Below are positions 7,733 to 14,873 of a stretch of DNA of 64,000 nt, one piece after another. Under the pieces are notes generated by a model that was given only the letters and a program-made list of their open reading frames with translations, was not told the origin of the DNA and searched no databases. The position numbers and the translations under genes are program-made. The DNA is from Pseudomonadota bacterium (GTDB taxonomy: Bacteria > Desulfobacterota > Desulfobulbia > Desulfobulbales > SURF-16), in contig JAHJKA010000048.1 in NCBI GenBank assembly GCA_018822545.1, positions 62,001 through 126,000 of the forward strand, read 5' to 3'. Position 1 is the stretch's first letter. The number at the start of each line of letters is the position of its first letter.

Positions 7733-7768
7733 AAGGGATTCAGGCCACGCCTGAGTCCCTTTTTTTTT
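7733..7768 (+). terminator. Rho-independent terminator after tRNA-His
   Basis: The stem AAGGGATTCAGG with CCTGAGTCCCTT (one G-T pair) and loop CCACG is followed by a T-run ending at 7768. Confidence 0.92.
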
Positions 7769-7787
7769 GCTTGCCATCTATATAAAT

Positions 7788-8024
7788 ATGCCTACCCCAA
7801 AAAGTGAAACGACCACGCCCAACCTGGAGGCATCTTTACGCTGCCTCTTCTGTGGCGGACCGGTCACCATAAAGGGGCGTTGAGCAAAGGCCACTGCTTC
7901 CTGCAGGTCGTGCGGGATGGAATCGGATGCTAAACCATATAGGGAACAGATTGAAAAATGGCAGGAGACACTCTGCCGAGAACTAACAGACCAAGAAAAA
8001 AGCATAAAAAAACCCGGCCTGTAA
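7788..8024 (+). CDS. Small zinc-ribbon protein with in-frame TGA: candidate selenoprotein, or a pseudogene
   Basis: From ATG 7788 the frame reads 31 codons, meets TGA at 7881-7883, and then stays open for 46 codons to TAA at 8022-8024, inside the terminator. Read through, it gives 78 residues with the first zinc pair CLFC at C19/C22, the TGA-coded residue at 32, and the second pair CRSC at C39/C42, so the two halves of one zinc ribbon lie on either side of the TGA. The tail, KPYREQIEKWQETLCREL, is a charged helix. Coding character is the same before and after the TGA. A hairpin resembling a bacterial SECIS follows (7900-7916). No good Shine-Dalgarno precedes the ATG, so the start is uncertain. 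Readthrough as selenocysteine is inference; a nonsense mutation of an Arg, Gly or Trp codon is the main alternative. Confidence 0.55.
7900..7916 (+). promoter_or_regulatory. SECIS-like hairpin downstream of the in-frame TGA
   Basis: CCTGCA (7900-7905) pairs with TGCGGG (7911-7916), including one T-G pair, around the loop GGTCG (7906-7910). The loop begins 22 bases after the TGA. The apex GCA-GGTC-(G)-TGC is almost that of the Escherichia coli fdhF SECIS (GCA-GGTC-TGC), and a G stands at loop positions 1-2 as bacterial SECIS elements require. The same bases also encode CRSCG, so part of the match may be forced. Confidence 0.4.
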
Positions 8025-8041
8025 TCAGGTCGGGTTTTTTT
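8006..8041. terminator. Bidirectional terminator between two convergent TGA-containing genes
   Basis: ACCCGGCCTG (8012-8021) pairs with CAGGTCGGGT (8026-8035) with one G-T pair and loop TAAT. Seven As before and seven Ts after extend the stem and give T-runs on both strands. The TAA of the upstream frame is in the loop. Confidence 0.88.
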
Positions 8042-8163
8042 ATGCCACAAGGGCACTCTTTTCAGTACCCCCTCGGAGTCTAGCGCTTACCTGAGGGGTA
8101 TACGTTTCGTTTGAGCGGACAAACTGCTCAACTCAGTTTTATGCGCAAAAATGAACTTTCTGC

Positions 8164-8502
8164 TTAACCGCAGGAACCACTACCGCAAGAGCCGCTGCTA
8201 CAACCGCCGCCGCCACTTGCCAAAGGAATCTTTGAGGTAATGGAAAAACCTGAACGGGGACCTGCCTCAACAAAATCTACGAGAATCTCGCCGCAGGTGA
8301 GTAGCAAGCCTTTTTCAACCAGAAACTTCAATGCTTCCTGATCGACTACTTCGTCATTATCTTTTGGCTCATCCAGAGCCAATCCCAGTGAAGGGCCAGC
8401 TCAGCCGCCCTGCATCATCGCTATCCGGATAGCAGAATCAATCTTATTCTGCTCCAGATAGGACTTTAAGTTCTCAATAGCCTTATCGGTAATCTTTAAC
8501 AT
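8164..8502 (-). CDS. HesB-like selenoprotein (A-type Fe-S carrier relative), TGA read as Sec
   Basis: On the complement the frame runs from ATG 8502, with AGGAGG 6 bases upstream, to TAA at 8164, interrupted only by TGA at 8401-8403. With the TGA read as selenocysteine it is a 112-residue protein: U34 lies in GGUAGPSLGLALDE, the signature of the known HesB-like selenoprotein family, where Sec replaces the first conserved Cys of IscA/HesB proteins. C70 (LLTCGEI) is the next conserved thiol, and the tail is Gly/Cys-rich with C101, C106 and C111. A hairpin 19 bases beyond the TGA fits a SECIS. Automatic callers would give a truncated gene starting at 8382. Role: probably redox or Fe-S/metal handling, not established. 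Confidence 0.9.
8364..8382 (-). promoter_or_regulatory. SECIS element of the HesB-like gene
   Basis: On the minus strand TTGGCTC pairs with GAGCCAA (7 perfect pairs) around the loop TGGAT. The loop begins 25-26 bases past the TGA and has G at its second position, as expected for bacterial SECIS elements. Confidence 0.72.
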
Positions 8503-8843
8503 GAAATCCTCCTATGAATTGCCAGATATGGTCCGTTCATATTTTTTATCGAAGATAAAACAACAATGGAAGCAGCTACTAGCAACACCTTTGTTGCATA
8601 CAATAGTTAACACAATAATCCATTGGTCACCAGAAGCAAGCCCCATTTATGCTATTTTTTACAATTTAAGAGAAAACTTAAACGATGTCAATCAGATGAC
8701 TTTCCCAAAAATAAATTATTTTTTCCATAATTTCTTTTAAAGGTTTGTCTGACAGGCATCCATTTCCTATAATCACCTAGAAACTACTTTCTCACTTCTT
8801 TTTAAATATCTCTTTGCTTACAATTCCACACCGGGTGATTGCT
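8503..8843. other. Divergent promoter region, 341 bases
   Basis: A+T-rich stretch between the HesB-like gene and the phosphofructokinase gene, which are divergent. It must hold both promoters, but I find no unambiguous -35/-10 pair. An open frame from 8501 to 8740 overlaps the HesB start and ribosome site and is not credible. Confidence 0.55.
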
Positions 8844-9980
8844 ATGAAAAAAATTGTTATTTCAACTGGCGGTGGTGATGCTCCAGGACTGAATGCCGTT
8901 ATCTATGCAGTTGTTAAGTCTTCACATGCCCGGGGCTGGGAAGTATACGGGAGCCGCAGCGGCTATCTTGGTCTCTTGAACCTTGATGAGATGGTGCGCC
9001 TGACCCCTGAGATGGTGGCGGACATCACCTCAACCGGCGGCACCATCATTGGATCCACAAACAAGGGCGATCCCTTTGCGATGCCCATCGAAAATCTAGC
9101 CGGCGAGGTCGAGATTCATGATGTTTCCGACCGGGTTATGAAGAACTTCAAACGTATGGGATTCGGCTGCCATATTGCTGTGGGTGGTGATGGCAGCCTG
9201 GAAATCGCTCACCGTTTTGCCATTGAAAAAGGCATGCCTGTCATTGGCGTACCCAAGACCATCGACAATGATCTGGAGGCCACCCAGCTCACCTTTGGAT
9301 TTGACACAGCCGTTTCCACAGCCACCGAAGCACTGGACAAACTTCACTCCACTGCAAAATCCCATGACCGGGTAATGGTGGTGGAAGTCATGGGCCGTGA
9401 TTCCGGCTGGATAGCCATGAATTCCGGAATTTCCGGTGGTGCTGATATTATTTTAATCCCAGAAATCCCCTTTGATATGGATGAGGTCTGTAAAAAACTT
9501 GATGACAACGAACTCCACGGAAAAGATTATGCCATTGTCGTTGTGGCGGAAGGCGCCAAGGCGCAAAATCAAGAGGTCATCCACAAGGGAAATGGTGAAA
9601 TTGGCAGGGCGGAAAAAATTCTTGGCGGCATCGGCGAATGGGTCGCCAAAGAGATTCGAGCGCGCACTGGCAAGGATACCCGCTCTCTGGTTTTAGGCCA
9701 TCTTCAACGGGGCGGTTCACCCACCACCTTCGACAGGCTGCTGGCTTTACGTTTCGGGGCCATGGCCGTCCGTCTTGCTGAAGAAGGTAAATTTGATCAT
9801 ATGGTGGCCTTAAGTGGCGACTCCATGACATCGGTGCCGTTGGCTGAGGCCATCAAGAAGAGAAAGAAGGTGCCGGTGAATGGCAACCGGGTGAAAACAG
9901 CGCGGGAGATCGGCATATGTATGGGAGAGGCAGGCGAACTGGAGGCAACCGAAAAAATGGTGACCGGCTGCGCCTGTTAA
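8844..9980 (+). CDS. pfkA: 6-phosphofructokinase, ATP-type with mixed signature
   Basis: A 378-residue phosphofructokinase, which phosphorylates fructose 6-phosphate in glycolysis. GGGDAPGLNA near residue 8 starts the nucleotide site, VGGDGSLEIA gives Gly at the position that is Asp in pyrophosphate enzymes, PKTIDNDL contains the catalytic Asp, and VMGRDSGW lies beyond. The glycine in GGDGS predicts ATP as donor, while the lysine of PKTID is the residue of pyrophosphate enzymes; this Gly/Lys mix is known in a subgroup of ATP-using PFKs with reduced allostery. The start at 8844 follows GGGTGA; an in-frame TTG at 8814 is unlikely. Single gene, divergent from the HesB-like gene. Confidence 0.93.
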   Translation: MKKIVISTGGGDAPGLNAVIYAVVKSSHARGWEVYGSRSGYLGLLNLDEMVRLTPEMVADITSTGGTIIGSTNKGDPFAMPIENLAGEVEIHDVSDRVMKNFKRMGFGCHIAVGGDGSLEIAHRFAIEKGMPVIGVPKTIDNDLEATQLTFGFDTAVSTATEALDKLHSTAKSHDRVMVVEVMGRDSGWIAMNSGISGGADIILIPEIPFDMDEVCKKLDDNELHGKDYAIVVVAEGAKAQNQEVIHKGNGEIGRAEKILGGIGEWVAKEIRARTGKDTRSLVLGHLQRGGSPTTFDRLLALRFGAMAVRLAEEGKFDHMVALSGDSMTSVPLAEAIKKRKKVPVNGNRVKTAREIGICMGEAGELEATEKMVTGCAC

Positions 9981-9988
9981 AATCTCAC

Positions 9989-10027
9989 AAGGTCACCTTG
10001 AAAAAAATATCTTTCCCCGGTGACCTT
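9989..10027. terminator. Possible bidirectional hairpin after pfkA
   Basis: AAGGTCACC (9989-9997) pairs perfectly with GGTGACCTT (10019-10027) around a 21-base A/T-rich loop between convergent genes. No T-run follows on either side. Confidence 0.4.
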
Positions 10028-10338
10028 TACTCGTTCTTGCTGTTTTGGTGGATAGTTTCCATATACTCATCCCATTCATAGGGCAGCAGACTTTTCTTTT
10101 TATTATTGCACTCTTTACAGGCAGCAACAAGATTGCCTTTACTGCTTGTCCCCCCGCGCGCAAGGGGGGTGAGATGGTCCATGGTCAGTTCTTTTGCCTT
10201 AAAATGCCCACCGCAATAATAACAGATGCCGTCAGCAATCTTCTTTTGCCACCAGCCGCTTCTCCGGAGCTTCCGCGCCTTATCGCGCTCCTGTCGGATA
10301 AGGCTTTCATCCACCCCGTCAAAATAAAAATTTGTCAT
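10027..10338 (-). CDS. HNH endonuclease-domain protein
   Basis: A 103-residue single-domain HNH protein. CYYCGG (around residue 40) and CKECNNK (around 74) form the structural zinc site, and MDHLTPLARGG with GNLVAAC gives the His/Asn catalytic core of the beta-beta-alpha-metal fold. HNH proteins nick or cut DNA with one metal ion; stand-alone members can be housekeeping, restriction-linked or derived from mobile elements. Its ATG overlaps the folC stop by 4 bases (ATGA), so it is translationally coupled to folC and looks like a stable resident rather than a recent insertion. No recombinase or repeat flanks it. Substrate unknown. Confidence 0.88.
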   Translation of the reverse strand: MTNFYFDGVDESLIRQERDKARKLRRSGWWQKKIADGICYYCGGHFKAKELTMDHLTPLARGGTSSKGNLVAACKECNNKKKSLLPYEWDEYMETIHQNSKNE

Positions 10339-11651
10339 TTCACCATCTCACCAAGAAGATAACGCCGCGCCGCACCAACCAGATAGAGAGAACCTGCCAC
10401 CAGGATAAGGTCATCACTGGTGGCGAGAGCCTTGGCCCTGTGCAGGGCATCTACCACCCTGAGCTCCTCATAAACTTCACCCTCAAACGGGCCCAAAACA
10501 GCACGGAGCTTAGCTGGAGTGGCAGAACGTTCTGATTCTGGCCTGGTAAAGATCAAAACGTCACAGAGGGGAGAAATAGTGGCAAGGGTTGTGGCAATGT
10601 CTTTGTCCGCCATCACCGCCCAGACGCACACCAGCCGTTTATAGGTAAATTCGTTGACCAGACTTGAGCATAAACTCTCCATACCGGCAGGGTTATGGGC
10701 GCCATCAAGAAGATATCGCCTGTCACTTGCCAACCGATTCTCGTCGGTCAGCCTGTTGCCGTCACTGTCCAGACAAAAATACTCCAGCCGTCCCGGCCAG
10801 TACACCTTGGCAATCTGCTCACGCATGACATCATCAGCAAGGGGCCAGCCCATACCGCCAAGGAGTTCACAAACGGCGAGGGCCAAGGATGAGTTGTCGC
10901 GCTGATAGTCACCACGCATCCCACAGGTAAGCTCGTCAATCCTTTTCGTAACGCCATGATAGGTCCACCTGCCGTTACCATCATTAGTATGATGAAAATC
11001 ACGACCTAGAAGCCTGAGCTCTACGCCCATCTCTGCACAACGGGCAACCACCACCTCACGGCCGACATCATCGCCAACGCCACTTACCACCGGCACCCCT
11101 GATTTAATGATCCCAGCCTTCTCAAAGGCAACCGCAGCCAGAGTCGTACCCAGATAAGCCTCATGATCCATGGAAACATTGGTGATCACCGAAACCAGTG
11201 GGCGCACAACGTTGGTGGCATCAAGACGCCCCCCGAGCCCCACTTCAAGGATAACGAGATCAACCTGCTGCTTGGCAAACCAGAGAAAGGCCAGGGCCGT
11301 GGTGAATTCAAAATAGGTAATCTGATTGTCGCCAAGAACTGCCGAAATCTCAGAGGCGATGGCGGCGAAATCCTGCTCAGAGATGTAGTCATCATTAATC
11401 CGGAACCTTTCCCGTACCGAGCTCAAATGGGGAGAGGTATAGAGGCCCACCCTATAACCCGCACCTTGTAACAGGGTGAGCAAATTCATGGACACCGAAC
11501 CTTTGCCATTGGTGCCGCCCACATGGATGCACTGGAGGGTCTCCTGGGGATTACCCACCTGGGAGAGAAATCCGGCCATGGAATCCAGGCCAAGTTTGAT
11601 CTTAAAAAACTGCAGCTTATCGAGATAGGCCCAAGCCTGCTGATAATCCAT
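10335..11651 (-). CDS. folC: Folylpolyglutamate synthase / dihydrofolate synthase
   Basis: A 438-residue Mur-ligase-fold enzyme that adds glutamate to dihydropteroate and folates using ATP, in folate synthesis and retention. The P-loop GGTNGKGSVS is near residue 45, the FTSPHL-type folate region appears as YTSPHLSSVRERF, and LLDGAHNPAG marks the C-terminal domain. The start is taken as ATG 11651, with GAGGCG upstream; a TTG one codon earlier is possible. Length is normal for bacterial FolC. It is followed by the HNH gene with a 4-base overlap and preceded by a small membrane-protein gene and a UvrD-type helicase on the same strand. Confidence 0.95.
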   Translation of the reverse strand: MDYQQAWAYLDKLQFFKIKLGLDSMAGFLSQVGNPQETLQCIHVGGTNGKGSVSMNLLTLLQGAGYRVGLYTSPHLSSVRERFRINDDYISEQDFAAIASEISAVLGDNQITYFEFTTALAFLWFAKQQVDLVILEVGLGGRLDATNVVRPLVSVITNVSMDHEAYLGTTLAAVAFEKAGIIKSGVPVVSGVGDDVGREVVVARCAEMGVELRLLGRDFHHTNDGNGRWTYHGVTKRIDELTCGMRGDYQRDNSSLALAVCELLGGMGWPLADDVMREQIAKVYWPGRLEYFCLDSDGNRLTDENRLASDRRYLLDGAHNPAGMESLCSSLVNEFTYKRLVCVWAVMADKDIATTLATISPLCDVLIFTRPESERSATPAKLRAVLGPFEGEVYEELRVVDALHRAKALATSDDLILVAGSLYLVGAARRYLLGEMVK

Positions 11652-11743
11652 CAAGAGCGCGCCTCAATATAGATAAGAGTACTTTGTGCAGACATGATTA
11701 TTTTTTGAGAGGTTTTTTAAAAAACAAATAACAAAGGCGCACC

Positions 11744-11917
11744 CTACTTCTCCACAAAACCTTCTCTGATCTTTTCAAGTCGATTGACCGGTGGCCGTAA
11801 CTCATCATCAATACTCTTCGGTTCCTGTTTCATAAAAATACCGCTCAGAACATACGCCACCACAAGCAGGATACCCACAACAAGGATGATCAGGAGATCC
11901 TTACGTTCTTCCTTCAT
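11744..11917 (-). CDS. Small single-span membrane protein, 57 aa
   Basis: A short frame beginning MKEERKDLL, then one hydrophobic segment at about 8-29 (ILVVGILLVVAYVLSGIF), then a polar tail rich in Pro, Glu and Lys ending in FVEK. The ribosome site GAGGTA lies 6 bases before the ATG at 11917. It sits 34 bases after the helicase gene and about 90 bases before folC on the same strand, so it is probably part of that transcript. The positive-outside/inside pattern suggests an inner-membrane anchor with the C-terminus outside. I do not recognise a family; the good ribosome site and helix argue that it is real. Confidence 0.62.
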   Translation of the reverse strand: MKEERKDLLIILVVGILLVVAYVLSGIFMKQEPKSIDDELRPPVNRLEKIREGFVEK

Positions 11918-11951
11918 ATCTTTACCTCAAAAAAACCCACAAAATGACAAT

Positions 11952-14138
11952 TTATAAGATTTCCAGCTTGGCATAATCAAGGTGCAATTGCTTTAATCCA
12001 TGCCGAGGGAAAAAAATCTCCACCGTCTTGGGTGGAACCACCTTTATCACCTTGCCCTCACCAAAGAAATTATGCCGCACCGCGCGGCCGGCAGTAAATT
12101 CGACGATGGCAGGCACTTCGCTTACCACCGCCCTGCCCTGGCCGCTGCCAAACGAAGATGGCGCCTGAAAGGACGGTGCCTCGTGTCCCATCATGCCAGG
12201 CCCTGCCAGAAGACCGCGTGGCATGGTTGAGATAAATTCACTGACCATGGCAGATTGAGGCATCCGGTCTGGCCCGGTGGTAAGTCTCGGGGCGATGAAA
12301 AAAAGATGTTCCCGGGCTCTGGTTGCGGCCACATAGAGAAGGCGGCGTTCCTCTTCCCGCTCTTCCGGGAGTTGGGCCTGGGCGGATGGAAATTTCCCCT
12401 CCACCAGATTCAGAATAAATACCTTTTTCCACTCCAGGCCCTTGGCGGAATGGACGGTGGAAAGAATCAGGCGTTCGCCACCAGCATTTTGCAGCCTTGA
12501 CTCCTCCGGGGGATCCAGGGCTGTGGCGTCAATAAAATCCTGCAGACTTTCGTAGCCGGTCAACAACTCGGAGAGCTGGTCAAGATCATGGCTACGGCTC
12601 GGATAATCATCATGAAATATCCGCTCAAAAATAGGTCGGTAATAATCAAGAACCTGCTCAAGCTGAGCGCCGGGCCGATCAAGGCGGGCAAGGGCCCGAA
12701 GATTATCCACCAGGCGTTCCAAGCCCTGCCGCCAAACAGGGCCCGCCTTAAAATTCTCCAGGGCATGCAAAGGGCTGCTGCCCGCGCGAATGGCAGCAAG
12801 CATCTTCTCAGCTGTTTTCGGGCCGACCTTATCTATCTGCAGGAGAATCCTATTCCAGGATAAATGATCGGCCGGGTTGCAGATAACCCGTAAATAGGCG
12901 AGGACATCCTTGATGTGGGCTGACTCCGTGAGCTTCATGCCGCCCCGTTTTTCAAAGGGGATATGACGGTTGGCAAGTTCAAGCTCAAGTTTATAGGAAT
13001 GGAACCCTGACCTGAACAAAACGGCCATCTCAGAAAGAGACACCCCTTCCCTCTGAAAATCCTCTATTTTCTCGACAAGATAGCGGGCCTGCTCCTGTTC
13101 GTCCCGGGCCCGAAACAGGTACGGTTTGTCCGTGCCGGGAATATTGGAGAACAGGGTCTTGGCGTATTTCTCAGTGGCCTGGGCAATAATGGCATTGGTG
13201 GCCTCCAGGATGGGCTGCGCAGAACGGTAGTTTTCCTCAAGGCGGACAATGCACGTACCAGGAAAAAGCGTCGGAAACTCCATGATATTCTTAAAATCAG
13301 CACCGCGGAAACTATAGATGGACTGAGCGTCGTCACCCACCACCATGACGTTATTATGGCTGCTGCTGATCAGGGAAACAATCTCGGCCTGAATACGGTT
13401 GGTGTCCTGATATTCGTCCACCATCACATAATGAAAACGGTTGGAGATTTCGGTGCGCACCTCAGGATGGTCGCGGAGCAGATCACGGAATTTGACCAGC
13501 AGGTCATCGTAATCCATGAGGGCATGGTCTTTCTTGAAATTATGGTAATGCTCGCGGATGGTGTTTATGTCGGAGCTGAACTCTACGAGGTGAAAATAGC
13601 GATCCTCCAGATACTGGTTAAAATCGATATTCTTATTAACGGCACCGCTGATCATATTGATGATGAGCCGTTTAGAAGGAAAACGGCGACCGGCACCGCT
13701 TAAGCCCAAGGATGACTTGAGCAGATTGATAATGCCTTCAGAATCGCCCCGGTCAAGGATGGTAAAATTAGATGGATAGCCAATATATCGCCCAAAGCGC
13801 CGCAGCAGAAGGTTGGCCACGCCGTGGAAAGTACCGCCCATCACCCCCTGACAGGAATCATCCATCAGCACCACGGCCCTGTTCAGCATCTCCTGGGCAG
13901 CCTTCCGGGTAAAGGTCAGAAGCAAAATGGACTCCGGGGCCACGCCCTGTTCCACCAGATAGGCCATGCGGTGCACCAAAGTACGGGTCTTGCCGCTGCC
14001 CGCCCCGGCGATTACCAATACCGGACCCTGGGTGGTGGTAACAGCCTCAAGCTGGGAGGAATTAAGACCAGACATGCTTGGCGATTGGCCGGAGGTCTGT
14101 GGCTTGGCTTCCTGTGAAAATAGAGATGGTTGACGCAT
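11952..14138 (-). CDS. UvrD/PcrA-type superfamily 1 DNA helicase
   Basis: A 728-residue ATP-dependent 3'-5' DNA helicase. Walker A AGAGSGKT is at 44-51, motif II is DEYQDTN near 225, motif III GDDAQSIYSFRGA follows, and motif VI LLYVAATRARE is near 600. The C-terminal 45 residues (RHNFFGEGKVIKV to the end) form the Tudor-like tail that PcrA/UvrD use to contact RNA polymerase. The N-terminal 25 residues are a polar extension. UvrD/PcrA helicases act in nucleotide-excision and mismatch repair and in removing blocked complexes. First gene of a minus-strand run leading to folC. UvrD, PcrA and Rep cannot be separated by motif alone; the tail favours PcrA/UvrD. Confidence 0.93.
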   Translation of the reverse strand: MRQPSLFSQEAKPQTSGQSPSMSGLNSSQLEAVTTTQGPVLVIAGAGSGKTRTLVHRMAYLVEQGVAPESILLLTFTRKAAQEMLNRAVVLMDDSCQGVMGGTFHGVANLLLRRFGRYIGYPSNFTILDRGDSEGIINLLKSSLGLSGAGRRFPSKRLIINMISGAVNKNIDFNQYLEDRYFHLVEFSSDINTIREHYHNFKKDHALMDYDDLLVKFRDLLRDHPEVRTEISNRFHYVMVDEYQDTNRIQAEIVSLISSSHNNVMVVGDDAQSIYSFRGADFKNIMEFPTLFPGTCIVRLEENYRSAQPILEATNAIIAQATEKYAKTLFSNIPGTDKPYLFRARDEQEQARYLVEKIEDFQREGVSLSEMAVLFRSGFHSYKLELELANRHIPFEKRGGMKLTESAHIKDVLAYLRVICNPADHLSWNRILLQIDKVGPKTAEKMLAAIRAGSSPLHALENFKAGPVWRQGLERLVDNLRALARLDRPGAQLEQVLDYYRPIFERIFHDDYPSRSHDLDQLSELLTGYESLQDFIDATALDPPEESRLQNAGGERLILSTVHSAKGLEWKKVFILNLVEGKFPSAQAQLPEEREEERRLLYVAATRAREHLFFIAPRLTTGPDRMPQSAMVSEFISTMPRGLLAGPGMMGHEAPSFQAPSSFGSGQGRAVVSEVPAIVEFTAGRAVRHNFFGEGKVIKVVPPKTVEIFFPRHGLKQLHLDYAKLEIL

Positions 14139-14343
14139 GGCGTCACCTTACCATAGGACCCTTTGTTTTTGAAGAAGAGAGATGGTCACAGAGCAGCTTT
14201 GCCACCTTATTTTTATTGACCCCATGGGACGATCAGGGTAGTTTGTTCCCTCAGTTTGGGCCACCTGTTCGTGGTGGTCTTTATCCCACACCCAAAAAAA
14301 ATCGGATTTCCCAGAAATTTAAAAAGATCGACGGAGAATATTT

Positions 14344-14736
14344 ATGGCAGATATGCAGACACTTTTTAGCGATGAGGTATGCAGGAAAATATTCCCCCCC
14401 GAAAAGGCTGATGCCTTTTTCGATGCCCTCTTTGGTGATGCCAGCGAAGGTGCCTATGATATCGAGTTGAAATTTACAGGCTTTGACCAGTCTGCCAAGG
14501 AACTCCATTTCGAGCTCAACCTTCATGAGCGTCCTGGCTGCTGCCTGGCCTGCAACCTCACCTATGGTCTACCCGAGGTCTTTTCCCGTCATCCCGTCAT
14601 CAATATTAACGGCGTGGTCAAAGAGGTAGACAAGATATTGGGGGATACCTATCAAACCACAGGCTGGAGCCTGCGCTCGACGCGATCCACCTCAAAAAGT
14701 CTGCATCAGATTCCTTTGGTAATCACCCTGAGCTAG
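14344..14736 (+). CDS. Conserved-looking hypothetical protein, 130 aa
   Basis: A compact soluble protein with no signal peptide or membrane helix. It begins MADMQTLFSDEV and contains an acidic first half (FFDALFGDASEGAYD) and a central motif RPGCCLACNLTYGLP around residues 68-82 with three closely spaced cysteines, then FSRHPVINI. The cysteine trio could bind a metal or be redox active. Its regularity suggests a conserved single-domain protein of anaerobes, but I cannot name a family with confidence. Ribosome site GGAG lies 9 bases before ATG 14344. It is a single gene, divergent from the helicase gene, and ends in its own terminators. Confidence 0.78.
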   Translation: MADMQTLFSDEVCRKIFPPEKADAFFDALFGDASEGAYDIELKFTGFDQSAKELHFELNLHERPGCCLACNLTYGLPEVFSRHPVININGVVKEVDKILGDTYQTTGWSLRSTRSTSKSLHQIPLVITLS

Positions 14737-14815
14737 GGATCATGAAAACAGGATGAGGGATGATCTCACCTCATCCCTTTGCTCGTAACACCTTTTTTTA
14801 CGCTTACTTACCAGT

Positions 14816-14851
14816 CAGGTGACAGATTCCTTCTGTTACCTGGCTTTTTTT
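14816..14851 (+). terminator. Rho-independent terminator after the 130-aa hypothetical gene
   Basis: CAGGTGACAG (14816-14825) pairs with CTGTTACCTG (14833-14842), one G-T pair, loop ATTCCTT, followed by GC and seven Ts. A weaker hairpin, GGATGAGG with CCTCATCC, lies just upstream near 14752-14777. Confidence 0.87.
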
Positions 14852-14873
14852 ATATCCAGCACCGACTCGCCTC

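Noticed and set aside
8501..8740. A 79-codon open frame upstream of pfkA
   Set aside because: It overlaps the start codon and ribosome site of the HesB-like gene and has no start signal or familiar sequence.
10027..10338. HNH gene as part of a mobile element or restriction system
   Set aside because: It is coupled to folC by a 4-base overlap and has no methylase, recombinase or terminal repeats around it.
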